Positions 45,787 to 55,300 are shown, numbered from the stretch's first letter. The stretch: DNA of 64,000 nucleotides from Rhodanobacteraceae bacterium (GCA_024234055.1 JACKOW010000001.1:350001-414000); one strand, 5' to 3'. Notes: generated by a model not told the origin, from the letters alone. Program-made: numbers and translations.

Positions 45787-45794
45787 CGCCGGGT

Positions 45795-46529
45795 ATGGGC
45801 GCGATCTACTTCGCGTCCGACCTGCATCTGACCGCGGTCGAAGACCCGATCTTCGACCGCTTCAGCGCCTTTTGCCGCCGTGTGGCGGTCGATGGTCAGG
45901 CGCTGTATCTGCTGGGCGATGTGTTCGAGGCCTATCTGGGTGACGATGACGACGATCCGCTGGTCGCGGCGGTGGGCGTCCAGTTGCGGGCACTGGCTGA
46001 TGCCGGCATCGCGCTCGGCTTCACCCACGGCAATCGCGATTTCCTGCTTGGTCAGGCCTTTTCGGCGCGTGCCGGGCTGCGCCTGCTGGACACGCAGGCG
46101 GTGATCGAGCTGGGATCGCGGCGGGCGCTGTTGCTGCACGGCGATACCCTGTGCACCGACGATGTGGAGTACCAGAGCATCCGGCGCCAGCTGCGTGATC
46201 GGCAATGGCAGGCGCAATTTCTGGCCCAGCCGTTGGCTGCGCGGCGCGCATTCGCGGCCCAGGCCCGCGCCCAGAGCAGTGCTCACACCGCCAGCGCGGC
46301 TGCCGAGATCATGGATGTGAATGCTGCGGCGGTCGCGGAGCTTTTCGAGCAATCCGGCGCCGAATGGATCATCCATGGCCACACCCATCGACCGGCGCTG
46401 CATCAACTGGAGGGCTCGCGGCGGCGCATCGTCCTTGGCGATTGGCCGCGAGCCGCGTCCTGGTTGCGGGTGGCTGAGGACGGGTCCGCCGAATTGTTTT
46501 TCGAAGGCTGGCGGGTGGTGGTCGACTAG
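45795..46529 (+). CDS. lpxH: UDP-2,3-diacylglucosamine diphosphatase LpxH
   Basis: A 244-aa calcineurin-like phosphoesterase that hydrolyses UDP-2,3-diacylglucosamine to lipid X in lipid A synthesis. Metal-binding motifs are complete: SDLHLT, LLGDVFEAYLGDD, THGNRDFLLG, LLHGDTLCTDD and HGHTHRP. It lies 8 bp after ppiA, converging on glmU across 44 bp. Confidence 0.96.
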   Translation: MGAIYFASDLHLTAVEDPIFDRFSAFCRRVAVDGQALYLLGDVFEAYLGDDDDDPLVAAVGVQLRALADAGIALGFTHGNRDFLLGQAFSARAGLRLLDTQAVIELGSRRALLLHGDTLCTDDVEYQSIRRQLRDRQWQAQFLAQPLAARRAFAAQARAQSSAHTASAAAEIMDVNAAAVAELFEQSGAEWIIHGHTHRPALHQLEGSRRRIVLGDWPRAASWLRVAEDGSAELFFEGWRVVVD

Positions 46530-46573
46530 GCGCGGAAAAGCCGCCGGGGAGCGCGCCAGGCGCGCACCCTGGC

Positions 46574-47947
46574 CTACGGGCGTTTGATCGGGCGCTTCCA
46601 GCCGCTGACGGTGCTCTGACGGGCGCGGGCGACGGTCAGCTCGCCGGCAGGCACGGGTTTGGTGATGACCGAGCCGGCACCGATGGTGGCGCCAGCACCA
46701 ATGTTCAGCGGCGCCACCAGCGAGGAATTGGAGCCGACGAAGACGCCATCCTCGATTCGGGTTTCGAACTTGTTGATGCCGTCATAGTTGCAGGTGATCG
46801 TGCCGGCGCCGATATTGACCCCGGCGCCGATCTGGGCATCGCCCAGATAGCTCAGATGATTGGCTTTCGACCCAGGGCCCAGTCGGGTCTTCTTGGTTTC
46901 GACGAAGTTGCCGACATGGCTGCCGGCACCCAGTTCTGTGCCCGGACGCAGGCGCGCGTAGGGGCCAATGCGACAGGCGCCAAGGGTGACCACACCGTCC
47001 AGATCGCAGTGGCCCAGCACTTCGGTTCCGGCGGCCAGCTGGCAATCGCGCAGACGCACAAAGGGGCCGATGCTGACCCCGTCACCCAGCTCAACCTGGC
47101 CCTCGACGATGACATTGATGTCGAAGCTGACATCGCGCCCGACGTGTAGTTCGCCGCGAATATCCACGCGCGCCGGATCGGCCACCCGCAGGCCGGCCTG
47201 ACACAGCGCGCGCAGCCGACGGTGCTGGTAATGCCGTTCCAGCTCGGCCAGCTGCCAGGGATCGTTGGCACCAAAGGCCTCATGCGCATTCGCGCAAGGC
47301 ACTGCCAGCGCCGGCAGCCCGTCGGCGGCGGCCAGGGCGAAGACATCGGTCAGGTAGAACTCGCCCTGGGCATTGTCGGGTCGCACCCGCGCCAGCCATG
47401 CACGCAGCTCGTCAGCGCGTCCGGCCACCACGCCGGTGTTGACCACGCGCACCCGGCGCTGCTCAGGCGTGGCATCACGTTCTTCGACGATGCCTGTCAC
47501 TCGACCGTTCTCATCGGTGAGCACGCGGCCGTAGCCGTGCGGGTCGGGGAGATAGGCGCTGAGCACGGCCAGACTGCTGGCGGCATCCGTCAGCGGTCTC
47601 AGGGTGTCGGCGGTGAGCAAGGGCACATCGCCATACAGCACCAGCACGCGGGCGTCGTCATCGATGTCGCCGAGCGCCAGCGACACGGCATGCCCGGTGC
47701 CGCGCTGCTCGGCCTGCAGTACCCAGGCAAGATCGCTGGCGTCGGCGTAGGCAGCCTTCAGCTGCTCACCGCGGTGGCCGTAGACCACATGGATGCGTTG
47801 CGGCGCCAGCGCGCGGGCTGAGGCCAGCACGTGATCGAGCATGGGCCGGCCGGCCAGTGGCAACAGCACCTTGGGCAGATTCGAGCGCATGCGCTTGCCC
47901 TCGCCGGCGGCAAGGACGATCACATGCAGAGCAGGACTGGTAGGCAT
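46574..47947 (-). CDS. glmU: Bifunctional UDP-N-acetylglucosamine pyrophosphorylase / GlcN-1-P acetyltransferase
   Basis: A 457-aa GlmU making UDP-GlcNAc for peptidoglycan and LPS. The N-terminal uridyltransferase has LAAGEGKRMRSNLPKVL and QAEQRGTGHAV; the C-terminal left-handed beta helix has hexapeptide repeats (IGPYARLRPGTELGAGSHVG) and the acetyltransferase segments NHLSYLGDAQIG and ITCNYDGINK. The gene stands alone and converges on lpxH. Confidence 0.97.
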   Translation of the reverse strand: MPTSPALHVIVLAAGEGKRMRSNLPKVLLPLAGRPMLDHVLASARALAPQRIHVVYGHRGEQLKAAYADASDLAWVLQAEQRGTGHAVSLALGDIDDDARVLVLYGDVPLLTADTLRPLTDAASSLAVLSAYLPDPHGYGRVLTDENGRVTGIVEERDATPEQRRVRVVNTGVVAGRADELRAWLARVRPDNAQGEFYLTDVFALAAADGLPALAVPCANAHEAFGANDPWQLAELERHYQHRRLRALCQAGLRVADPARVDIRGELHVGRDVSFDINVIVEGQVELGDGVSIGPFVRLRDCQLAAGTEVLGHCDLDGVVTLGACRIGPYARLRPGTELGAGSHVGNFVETKKTRLGPGSKANHLSYLGDAQIGAGVNIGAGTITCNYDGINKFETRIEDGVFVGSNSSLVAPLNIGAGATIGAGSVITKPVPAGELTVARARQSTVSGWKRPIKRP

Positions 47948-48256
47948 GACGGGGCTGATTCGTGAAGGCTCCCGAAGAGACTAGCGAAATCGACGGGGAC
48001 TGGGCAGGGCAGCTGCGTTCGGCCGGCGCCGGCTGCCGCTTTGGAGGGCGCCGCGCCGCGGCGCCGCTCGCCACAACTTCGCGTCATTGCGAGGAGCGCA
48101 GCGACGAAGCAATCCAGGGTAGCGCCGCACATCCCTGGATTGCTTCCCCCGGATTAAGTCCGGGGTCGCAATGACGCCGGGGGGTTCAGGGCCCGTGGGC
48201 AGTTTCAGGCCGGAACAGGTGGCTCGCAACGACGTATCACCGACTGTGATGCCGGT
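47948..48256. repeat. Repeat island between glmU and the TonB-like gene
   Basis: Contains a short family C copy (about 48040-48070, ggagggcgccgcgccgcgg), a full family B pair (48082-48176) whose right arm carries an inner palindrome (ccccggattaagtccgggg), and an aggcccgtgggcagtttcagg/ggtggctcgcaa motif (about 48190-48235) related to the palindrome at 39490. No gene seen. Confidence 0.82.
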
Positions 48257-48826
48257 TCACGAAGAGACCTGAGCCTTGCCGTCGACGACCTCGAAACGAA
48301 AACGCATGTCGAAACGAAAGGGGCGGGTCTCCTCGCCGACCACCGATTCGCTGTCGCCCTCACCGTCACCGTCCAGATCCGGGCCCTCAGCCCAGTGGAC
48401 GACGCGGAAGGGCTCGAAGCGCCATTGCATCACCGCGGCATGCACGGCGTCGAAGAAGGGCTGGTAGCCCGGGACCTGGTCATCCGAATCCGGCAGAGGC
48501 ATCACCCGCGCCACGCTGCCATCGGCGTTGACGACAATGCGTACGCTGACCGTGTGTGGCGCCAGTCCGGCCGTCAGCAGCGCCGCCGGATAGATGGGCA
48601 TGGCGTTGCCCGGCAATTGCTCCGGCGCTTCGAAGACCTCACGCTCGGGTGCTTCGGTGGGCGGCGATGCCGGATCAAGCAGCACTTCACCGACTACCCG
48701 TGCCTGGCTCGTCGGCGCTGGTGCCACTTGCGGCGGGACACTGCTGCAGGCGCCGAGCAGCAGCAGCGTCAGCGTCAACAGGCGATTCCGGTCGCGCCGG
48801 GCCTCACGAGACCTATCGTAAGTCAC
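48257..48826 (-). CDS. Lipoprotein with TonB C-terminal-like domain
   Basis: A 189-aa protein. A basic N-terminus and hydrophobic run end in the lipobox LLGACSS, so it is a predicted lipoprotein. After a Pro/Glu-rich linker comes a TonB-C-like domain (MPIYPAALLTAGLAPHTVSV, then VVNADGSVARVMPLPDS and AVMQWRFEPF), as in small energy-transducer-like proteins. An acidic DLDGDGEGDSES loop is inserted near its end. The first codon would be GTG at 48826 without a ribosome site; a TTG nearer the hydrophobic run is possible. Confidence 0.78.
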   Translation of the reverse strand: MTYDRSREARRDRNRLLTLTLLLLGACSSVPPQVAPAPTSQARVVGEVLLDPASPPTEAPEREVFEAPEQLPGNAMPIYPAALLTAGLAPHTVSVRIVVNADGSVARVMPLPDSDDQVPGYQPFFDAVHAAVMQWRFEPFRVVHWAEGPDLDGDGEGDSESVVGEETRPFRFDMRFRFEVVDGKAQVSS

Positions 48827-48840
48827 TGATCAATAGCCAT

Positions 48841-48966
48841 TTGTCCGCCAAGGACGCAAAGGGCGCAAAGGAAAACCGCTATCGAAGTTGGAACTGGAAT
48901 CCGGGGGTGATCCACCATTGCAGCCGCTGCCTTCTTGGCGTCCTTTGCGTCCTTGGCGGACAGAAA
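48841..48966. repeat. Family D long inverted repeat
   Basis: Left arm tccgccaaggacgcaaaggg then cgcaaagg; right arm cttggcgtcctttgcgtcc then ttggcgga, separated by about 70 nt. It fills the gap between dusB and the lipoprotein gene. Confidence 0.88.
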
Positions 48967-49020
48967 GTCGGTGTCGCCGCCGTATGGGCCAGGCCTCTAC
49001 CGCAAGTACCCGCCCTGCGC

Positions 49021-50001
49021 TCACGCCGCCAGTTGCCAGCTATCGCCGGCCAGCCACTGCGCGGTGTAATCGTATTGGGCCTGGGCACTGTCAAAGCGCA
49101 CGACTTCGCGCCGGAAGGATTCGCCATCGGCGCGGGTTTTCGCGTACCAGCCGAGATGCTTGCGGGCGATGCGGGTGCCCTGATGCTCGCCGTAGAAGGC
49201 GTACAGTGCCTGCAGATGGCCGAGCATGATGGTGGCGATTTCACGGTCGCCAGGTGCCGGCAGATGTACGCCAGTGGCCAGAAAATGCGCGATTTCCCGG
49301 AAGATCCAGGGGCGTCCCTGCGCTGCGCGGCCGACCAGCACGCCGTCACAGCCGGTCAGGCGCAGTACCTCACGGGCCTTCTCCGGACTGTCGACATCGC
49401 CATTGGCCAGCACCGGTATCGACAGCCGCGACTTGATCTCGGCGATGGTCTGGTACTCGGCTTCGCCCTCGTACATCTGCTCGCGGGTACGCCCGTGCAC
49501 GGCCAGTGCGGCTATGCCGGCGCTCTGCGCGATCTGCGCAATGACCGGGCCGTTCTTCACCGCCTGACACCAGCCGGTACGGATCTTCAGCGTGACCGGG
49601 ACTGGCACCGCGGCGACCACGGCTTCGAGGATGCGGGCTACCAGTGCCTCGTCGCGCATCAGCGCCGAACCGGCATCGACCTTGCAGACCTTCTTGGCCG
49701 GGCAGCCCATGTTGATGTCGATGATGTCGGCGCCATGATCGACGTTGAAACGAGCGGCGTCAGCCAGTTGCTGCGGATCGTAGCCGGCGATCTGCACGCT
49801 GATCGGCGCCGGTTCACCGACATGGTCCATGCGCCAGCGGCTCTTCGGTGTGTCCCACAGCCGCGCATCCGAAGTGGTCATCTCGGACACCGCCAGACCC
49901 GCCCCCAGGCGCTTGCACAGCTGCCGGAAGGGCTTGTCGGTGACCCCGGCCATGGGCGCGAGGATCACGGGCGGGTCGATCAGATGAGGGCCGATGTGCA
50001 T
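49021..50001 (-). CDS. dusB: tRNA-dihydrouridine synthase B
   Basis: A 326-aa FMN-dependent Dus enzyme reducing uridines of the tRNA D-loop. LAPMAGVTDKPFRQLC forms the flavin-site start, DINMGCPAKKV carries the catalytic cysteine, and VHGRTREQMYEG with ANGDVDSPEKA completes the barrel. Size and motifs fit DusB. It is downstream of leuB on the same strand but separated by 146 bp of repeats; no fis gene follows, unlike enterics. Confidence 0.94.
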   Translation of the reverse strand: MHIGPHLIDPPVILAPMAGVTDKPFRQLCKRLGAGLAVSEMTTSDARLWDTPKSRWRMDHVGEPAPISVQIAGYDPQQLADAARFNVDHGADIIDINMGCPAKKVCKVDAGSALMRDEALVARILEAVVAAVPVPVTLKIRTGWCQAVKNGPVIAQIAQSAGIAALAVHGRTREQMYEGEAEYQTIAEIKSRLSIPVLANGDVDSPEKAREVLRLTGCDGVLVGRAAQGRPWIFREIAHFLATGVHLPAPGDREIATIMLGHLQALYAFYGEHQGTRIARKHLGWYAKTRADGESFRREVVRFDSAQAQYDYTAQWLAGDSWQLAA

Positions 50002-50014
50002 GGGGGGATGCTAG

Positions 50015-50142
50015 CGTGGTTGTCGGTTGTCGGTTGTCGGTTGTCAGTCAGTGAAGCCGTCCCCTGTGGGAGCGGCTTCAGCCGCGATCAAGGTTTCCCG
50101 GGGCCCGGTCGCGGATGAATCCGCTCCCACAGGGGGCGGGTC
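50015..50142. repeat. Heptanucleotide array plus family A REP pair
   Basis: ggttgtc repeated about four times (50019-50046), then a REP pair: ctgtgggagcggcttcagcc (50066 onward) and tcgcggatgaatccgctccc (50109 onward). It lies between dusB and leuB. Confidence 0.88.
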
Positions 50143-50147
50143 TGTCT

Positions 50148-51206
50148 TTACTTCAGCGCAGCCACGATGGCCGCCGTCATCGCTTCCGTCCCCAGCGCCG
50201 TTCCGCCTGCGGCGATGTCGGCGGTGCGCAGCCCTGCGCTCAGCACCGAGGCCACGGCCTTTTCGATCGCTGCCGCTTCGGCTTCCAGTTTCAGGCTCCA
50301 GCGCAGCATCATCGCCACGCTGAGGATGGTGCCGATGGGATTGGCCTTGTCCTGACCGGCGATGTCCGGGGCGCTGCCGTGGATGGGCTCGTACAGGCCG
50401 GGTCCGCCATCGCCCAGCGAAGCCGAGGGCAACAAACCCAGCGACCCGGCCAGCAGCGCGGCCTCGTCGGTGAGGATGTCGCCAAACAGGTTCTCGGTGA
50501 CGATCACATCGTAGGCTGACGGTTTGGCGATCAGATGCATGGCCATCGAATCGACCAGCTGATGTTCGAGCGCGATCTCCGGAAATTCCTCGGCCAGCAC
50601 GCGCGTGGTGACCTGGCGCCACAGGCGCGAGGTTTCCAGCACATTGGCCTTGTCGACCTGGGTCAGGCGCTTGCTGCGCTGGCCGGCCAGCCGCGCCGCC
50701 AGGCGCACCACGCGTTCGATTTCCTGCACGCTGTAGCTGCAGCCGTCGAAGGCGACATCGCCGTCGCGGCGCTTCTCGCCAAAATAGATGCCGCCGGTCA
50801 GCTCACGCACCACCAGCAGATTCACGCCGATCAGTCGATCCGATTTGACTGGCGCCAGATCCATCAGGTCGGGGTGCACGGTGACCGGGCGCAGATTGGC
50901 GAACAGGCCGAGTTCGCGACGCAGTCTCAGCAGGCCCTGTTCGGGACGCACCGGCGCATTCGGATCACTCCACTTCGGACCCCCGACGGCGCCCAGCAGG
51001 ATGGCGTCGGCCGATCGACACCGGGCCAGCGATTCATCCGGCAGCGGATTGCCGGTGGCATCGATGGCGGCGCCGCCGATCAGCGCGTCGTGGTAGTCGA
51101 AGCTGTGCTCGAAGCGGGTGGCGATCTGGTTCAGGACAGCCAGGCCGGCGGCGACCACTTCAGGGCCGATGCCGTCGCCGGGGAGCAGGGTGATGTTTGC
51201 GTGCAT
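50148..51206 (-). CDS. leuB: 3-isopropylmalate dehydrogenase
   Basis: A 352-aa NAD-dependent decarboxylating dehydrogenase, third step of leucine synthesis. LLPGDGIGPEV is the N-terminal nucleotide-site motif, with GGPKW, RELTGGIYFGEK and the signature NLFGDILTDEAALLAGSLGL. The ATG at 51206 is fixed by family start (MHANITLLPGDG). It follows leuD with a 153-bp gap containing a family H repeat pair. Confidence 0.97.
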   Translation of the reverse strand: MHANITLLPGDGIGPEVVAAGLAVLNQIATRFEHSFDYHDALIGGAAIDATGNPLPDESLARCRSADAILLGAVGGPKWSDPNAPVRPEQGLLRLRRELGLFANLRPVTVHPDLMDLAPVKSDRLIGVNLLVVRELTGGIYFGEKRRDGDVAFDGCSYSVQEIERVVRLAARLAGQRSKRLTQVDKANVLETSRLWRQVTTRVLAEEFPEIALEHQLVDSMAMHLIAKPSAYDVIVTENLFGDILTDEAALLAGSLGLLPSASLGDGGPGLYEPIHGSAPDIAGQDKANPIGTILSVAMMLRWSLKLEAEAAAIEKAVASVLSAGLRTADIAAGGTALGTEAMTAAIVAALK

Positions 51207-51251
51207 GGGGTCTTGTCGGTCTTGATGGTGAGGTAGGTCAGGTTGGCCTTG

Positions 51252-51323
51252 CAGGAGCGACCTCGTGTCGCGACCAGGTTCGATGTGCCTCGGGAACCGG
51301 TCGCGCCGCAAGGGCGCTCCTGC
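51252..51323. repeat. Family H inverted pair between leuD and leuB
   Basis: aggagcgacctcgtgtcgcg and, 22 bp later, tcgcgccgcaagggcgctcc form an inverted pair. Other members lie near 24892, 27296, 27508 and 63895. Confidence 0.8.
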
Positions 51324-51359
51324 GAAGAGCCGGCTTTCGCGGTGGTCGCGATCGCGACC

Positions 51360-51932
51360 TTACTGCCTGGCTTCGAACTGGCTGATCGCCGCGTCCTGCG
51401 CGAGGATATAGCCGAGCTGATCGACGCCCATCATCAGGCAGCGGCGCGCGAAGGCATCGAGTTCGAACTCAGCCTGCCAGCCATCCGGGCCCTGGATGCG
51501 CAGGGTCTCCAGATCGATGCTCAGCGCGATGCCGGGGCGGGCCAGCAGCTCGGCGTGGCGCTCGGGGGCGATGACGATGGCCACCAGTCCGTTCTTCAGC
51601 GCGTTGGAGCGGAAGATGTCGGCAATCTCGCTGGAAATCACGGCCTTGAAGCCGTAATCGAGCAGCGCCCAGGGCGCATGCTCGCGCGAGGAGCCGCAGG
51701 CAAAATTGCGGCCGGCCACGAGGATGGCGTGCTGGCGCGCATCCGGCTGGTTGAGCAGGCTGTCGGTGCGCTCACTGCCATCGCTGTGGTATCGCCAGTC
51801 GTAGAACACCGCGCGGCCCAGACCCGTGCGCTCGGTGGTGGTCAGAAAGCGCGCCGGGATGATCTGGTCGGTGTCGATGTTCTCTTGCGGCAATACCAGC
51901 GTGGTCGATTGGATTTGGGTGATTGGTCGCAT
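51360..51932 (-). CDS. leuD: 3-isopropylmalate dehydratase small subunit
   Basis: A 190-aa swivel-domain subunit that pairs with LeuC to isomerise 2- to 3-isopropylmalate. LPQENIDTDQIIPARFL near the N-terminus and GRNFACGSSREHAPWAL are diagnostic. The ATG at 51932 was chosen because the frame's 18 upstream codons come from a family D repeat. leuC lies 166 bp upstream across that repeat. Confidence 0.97.
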   Translation of the reverse strand: MRPITQIQSTTLVLPQENIDTDQIIPARFLTTTERTGLGRAVFYDWRYHSDGSERTDSLLNQPDARQHAILVAGRNFACGSSREHAPWALLDYGFKAVISSEIADIFRSNALKNGLVAIVIAPERHAELLARPGIALSIDLETLRIQGPDGWQAEFELDAFARRCLMMGVDQLGYILAQDAAISQFEARQ

Positions 51933-51954
51933 GCTAGACCCTCGTAAAGAGCGG

Positions 51955-52086
51955 TTTTTTGTCCGCAAAGGGCGCCAAGGACGCAAAGTAGAGCATCAAG
52001 ATCCGACTGAGATCGAAAGTCGGCATCCCGACAACTTGATTCACTTTTGCTTCTCTTGGCGTCCTTTGCGTCCTTTGCGGAAAAAT
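51955..52086. repeat. Family D long inverted repeat between leuC and leuD
   Basis: Left arm tttgtccgcaaagggcgcc then aaggacgcaaag; right arm cttggcgtcctttgcgtcc then tttgcggaaaaa; loop about 60 nt. It ends 12 bp before the leuC stop and starts 22 bp before the leuD start. Confidence 0.9.
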
Positions 52087-52098
52087 GTTCTTTCGCCT

Positions 52099-53496
52099 CT
52101 ACGCCAGCGCCCGCGGATCGGCGATGGCGCCGGCGATGGCGCTGGCGGCGGCCGTGGCCGGGCTCGCCAGTACCGTGCGTGCGCCCTTGCCCTGGCGGCC
52201 TTCGAAATTGCGGTTACTGGTGCTGACCGCGGTCTGCCCGGGGCCGACCAGATCGCCGTTCATGGCGATGCACATCGAGCAGCCGGGCTGGCGCCATTCG
52301 GCACCGGCGGCGACGAAGATCTGGTCCAGGCCTTCGGCTTCGGCGTCGCGCTTGACCGCATCGGAGCCCGGCACCACCAGCATGCGCACGCGCGGATGCA
52401 CCTTGCGCCCGCGCAGCACGGCGGCGGTGGTGCGCAGATCCGACAAGCGCCCATTGGTGCACGAACCCACGAACACCACGTCGATGGGATGGCCGATCAA
52501 GGCTTCGCCGGCCTCGAATCCCATGTAGGCGCGAGCCTTGCTGAGCTGGGCATCGCTACCGGCCGGCACCGACTCGTCGATGGCCGCGCCCATGCCCGGA
52601 TGCGTGCCCCAGGTGATGGTGGGCTTGATGTCGGCGGCGTCGATGCGCACAACGCGATCGAAGCGTGCACCTTCATCCGTCACCAGAGTGCTCCAGCGCG
52701 CGACCGCGGCGTCGAAATCCGCACCCTGCGGTGTCATCGGCCGTCCGCGCAGATAGTCGAAGGTGGTCTGATCGGGGGCCACCATGCCGCAGCGGGCACC
52801 GGCCTCGATCGACATATTGCACAAGGTCATGCGGCCTTCCATATCCAGACCGCGAATCGCGCTGCCGCGGTACTCGATGGCATAGCCGGTACCGCCCTCG
52901 ACCCCGATCTCGCGGATGATGTGCAGGATCACGTCCTTGGCACTGATGCCCGCTGCCAGTGTGCCTTCGACCTCTATGGCCATGGACCTGGGCTTGCGCT
53001 GCAGCAGGCACTGGCTGGCCAGCACATAGCCGACCTCGCTGGTGCCGATGCCGAAGGCGATGGCGCCGAATGCCCCATGCGTGCTGGTATGGCTGTCGCC
53101 GCAGACGATGGTCATGCCCGGCTGGGTGGCGCCGAGTTCCGGCCCGATCACGTGAACGATGCCACGCTGACCGGAGTCGAAGTCCAGCAGTTTCACGCCG
53201 AATTCGGCGGCATTGCGACGCAGGGTTTCCACCTGCGAACGGGCCTCGGCGGTGTAGTAGGGCAGCTCACCGTTGGCGTCTGCCGGCAACGTCGGTGTCG
53301 AATGATCCAGCGTCGCCAGCGTGCGATCGGTGCGCCGCACCGGCAATCCGCGCGAGCGCAGCTCGGTGAAGGCCTGCGGCGAAGTCACCTCGTGCACCAG
53401 ATGCAGATCCACATACAGCACCGCCGGCGCCTCAGGCGTCTCGGCGACCACCACATGCGCGTCCCAGAGTTTGTCGAAGAGGGTGCGTGGTGTCAC
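52099..53496 (-). CDS. leuC: 3-isopropylmalate dehydratase large subunit
   Basis: A 465-aa aconitase-family subunit binding a 4Fe-4S cluster. CGDSHTSTHGAFGAIAFGIG, FVGSCTNGRLSDLR and PGCSMCIAMNGD include the cluster cysteines. Length and N-terminus (TPRTLFDKLWDAHVV) are standard. It lies between leuA and leuD, with family D inverted repeats on both sides. Confidence 0.97.
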   Translation of the reverse strand: MTPRTLFDKLWDAHVVVAETPEAPAVLYVDLHLVHEVTSPQAFTELRSRGLPVRRTDRTLATLDHSTPTLPADANGELPYYTAEARSQVETLRRNAAEFGVKLLDFDSGQRGIVHVIGPELGATQPGMTIVCGDSHTSTHGAFGAIAFGIGTSEVGYVLASQCLLQRKPRSMAIEVEGTLAAGISAKDVILHIIREIGVEGGTGYAIEYRGSAIRGLDMEGRMTLCNMSIEAGARCGMVAPDQTTFDYLRGRPMTPQGADFDAAVARWSTLVTDEGARFDRVVRIDAADIKPTITWGTHPGMGAAIDESVPAGSDAQLSKARAYMGFEAGEALIGHPIDVVFVGSCTNGRLSDLRTTAAVLRGRKVHPRVRMLVVPGSDAVKRDAEAEGLDQIFVAAGAEWRQPGCSMCIAMNGDLVGPGQTAVSTSNRNFEGRQGKGARTVLASPATAAASAIAGAIADPRALA

Positions 53497-53530
53497 TGGC
53501 GGGTCTCCGTAAATGCCGAAAGAGCCATTC

Positions 53531-53708
53531 TTGTCCGCAAAGGACGCAAAGGACGCAAAGGACGCGAAGACAGCAAAGGCAGCGCAGAGATATTCATGAG
53601 CAGCTCGCTACCCGAGCGCGGCGGCAAGGCCTGCGAAAACTTCACAGTGGACGAAGGATCAACGATGAATTTGCTCTTCTTCGCGTCCTTTGCGTCCTTT
53701 GCGGACAA
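53531..53708. repeat. Family D long inverted repeat between leuA and leuC
   Basis: Left arm tgtccgcaaaggacgcaaag followed by two more nonamers; right arm cttcgcgtcctttgcgtcc then tttgcggacaa, with about 100 nt between. It occupies nearly all of the 232-bp gap. Confidence 0.9.
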
Positions 53709-53728
53709 ATGCTCCTGAATCGAGCCCC

Positions 53729-55300
53729 TCATACCCCCGCCACCTCTTCAACACTGGCCGCCGCCGCGCGGGCGCGGGCCTTGAGCAATCGGTTGGCGAC
53801 GTCGAGCCAGGCCAGGGCGCTGGATTCGAGGATGTCGGTGCTGGTGCCGCGGCCGATGTGTTCCTTGCCGTCCCACTCGGCTTCGACCGTGGCTTGGCCC
53901 ATGGCGTCACTGCCGTAGGAAATGCTGCGGATATGGAAGCTGCGCAACACGATTTCGGCGCCGATGGCGCGGGCCAGGGCGCGGAACAGGGCGTCGACCG
54001 GGCCGTCGCCGACGGCAGCTTCGCAGACTTCGCCACCATCCGGCGTGCTCAGGCGCACGCTGGCGGTCGGCATGCGCGACTCACCGGTGGCGCTCTGGAT
54101 CGACAGGCTCAGCAGCTGGTAGCTGGAGGCATTGCCGCCGGTGACCGCCAGTACCAGGGCTTCGAGGTCAGCGTCGTAGATTTCTTTCTTCTTGTCGGCC
54201 AGGGCCTTGAAGGAGGCAAAGACCTTGTCGGTCTCGGCTTCGTCCAGGCTGTAGCCCATGCGTGTCAGCCGGTCCTTCAGCGCATGGCGGCCACTGTGCT
54301 TGCCCAGCACCAGTTCCGATTTGGTGATGCCCACATCCTCGGGATGCATGATCTCGTAGGTAGCGCGGTGCTTGAGCATGCCGTGCTGATGGATGCCGGC
54401 CTCATGGGCAAAGGCGTTCTCGCCGATGATGGCCTTGTTGCGCTGCACTTCCTGGCCGGTGATGCTCTGCAGCAGCCGCGAGGTGGGATAGAGCTTCTGC
54501 GTGTTGATGCCGGTGCTCAGGCCGTAGCGTTCCTGGCGGGTGCGCAGCACCATGACCAGTTCTTCCAGCGCGGCGTTGCCGGCGCGTTCGCCGATGCCGT
54601 TGATGGTGCATTCCACCTGCCGCGCGCCGCCTTCCAGCGCCGCCAGCGAGTTGGCCACGGCCAGACCCAGATCGTTATGGCAGTGGCAGCTGAAGATCAC
54701 GCTGTCGGCGCCGACCACCTCGCGCTTCAGGCGTGCGAACAGCTCGCGGACTTCGGTCGGCGTGCTGTAGCCGACGGTATCGGGCACATTCACGGTGCGG
54801 GCACCGGCGGCGATCACGGCGCTGAAGATCTCGATCAGATACTCGGGCTCGGTGCGGATCGCATCCTCGGCCGAGAACTCGACGTCATCAACGTAACGTT
54901 TGGCCAATTCGACGGCAGCGACGGCCGATTCCAGCACCTGAGCCTTGTCCATGTTCAGCTTGTGCAGCCGGTGCAGCGGGCTGGTCGAGATAAAGGTGTG
55001 GATGCGCGGGCGTTCGGCATGCTCGACCGCGCGGGCGCAAGCCTCGATATCGCCACGGGTGGCGCGGGCCAGGCCGGCAATGGAGGCGCCGCGCACTTCG
55101 CGGGCAATGCCGGCCACTGCCGAGAAATCATCCGGACTGGCGGAAGGGAAGCCGGCCTCGATCACGTCCACGCCGAGCTCAGCCAGAGCATGCGCCAGGC
55201 GGCGCTTGCCGCGCGGATTCATCGAAAATCCGGGCGCCTGCTCGCCATCACGCAGGCTGGTGTCAAAGACGATGACGCGATTGGGGTCTATAGCTGTCAT
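53729..55300 (-). CDS. leuA: 2-isopropylmalate synthase
   Basis: A 523-aa LeuA, the committed leucine step condensing acetyl-CoA with 2-oxoisovalerate. The metal/substrate barrel has FDTSLRDGEQAPGFSM, CHCHNDLGLAVANSL and GIGERAGNAALEEL, the linker ENAFAHEAGIHQHGML, and a C-terminal regulatory domain (about 395-515) for leucine feedback. The ATG at 55300 follows ggagaagcac; an in-frame start six codons upstream has no such site. It is first in the leuA-C-D-B order and is preceded by a leader peptide and terminator. Confidence 0.97.
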   Translation of the reverse strand: MTAIDPNRVIVFDTSLRDGEQAPGFSMNPRGKRRLAHALAELGVDVIEAGFPSASPDDFSAVAGIAREVRGASIAGLARATRGDIEACARAVEHAERPRIHTFISTSPLHRLHKLNMDKAQVLESAVAAVELAKRYVDDVEFSAEDAIRTEPEYLIEIFSAVIAAGARTVNVPDTVGYSTPTEVRELFARLKREVVGADSVIFSCHCHNDLGLAVANSLAALEGGARQVECTINGIGERAGNAALEELVMVLRTRQERYGLSTGINTQKLYPTSRLLQSITGQEVQRNKAIIGENAFAHEAGIHQHGMLKHRATYEIMHPEDVGITKSELVLGKHSGRHALKDRLTRMGYSLDEAETDKVFASFKALADKKKEIYDADLEALVLAVTGGNASSYQLLSLSIQSATGESRMPTASVRLSTPDGGEVCEAAVGDGPVDALFRALARAIGAEIVLRSFHIRSISYGSDAMGQATVEAEWDGKEHIGRGTSTDILESSALAWLDVANRLLKARARAAAASVEEVAGV

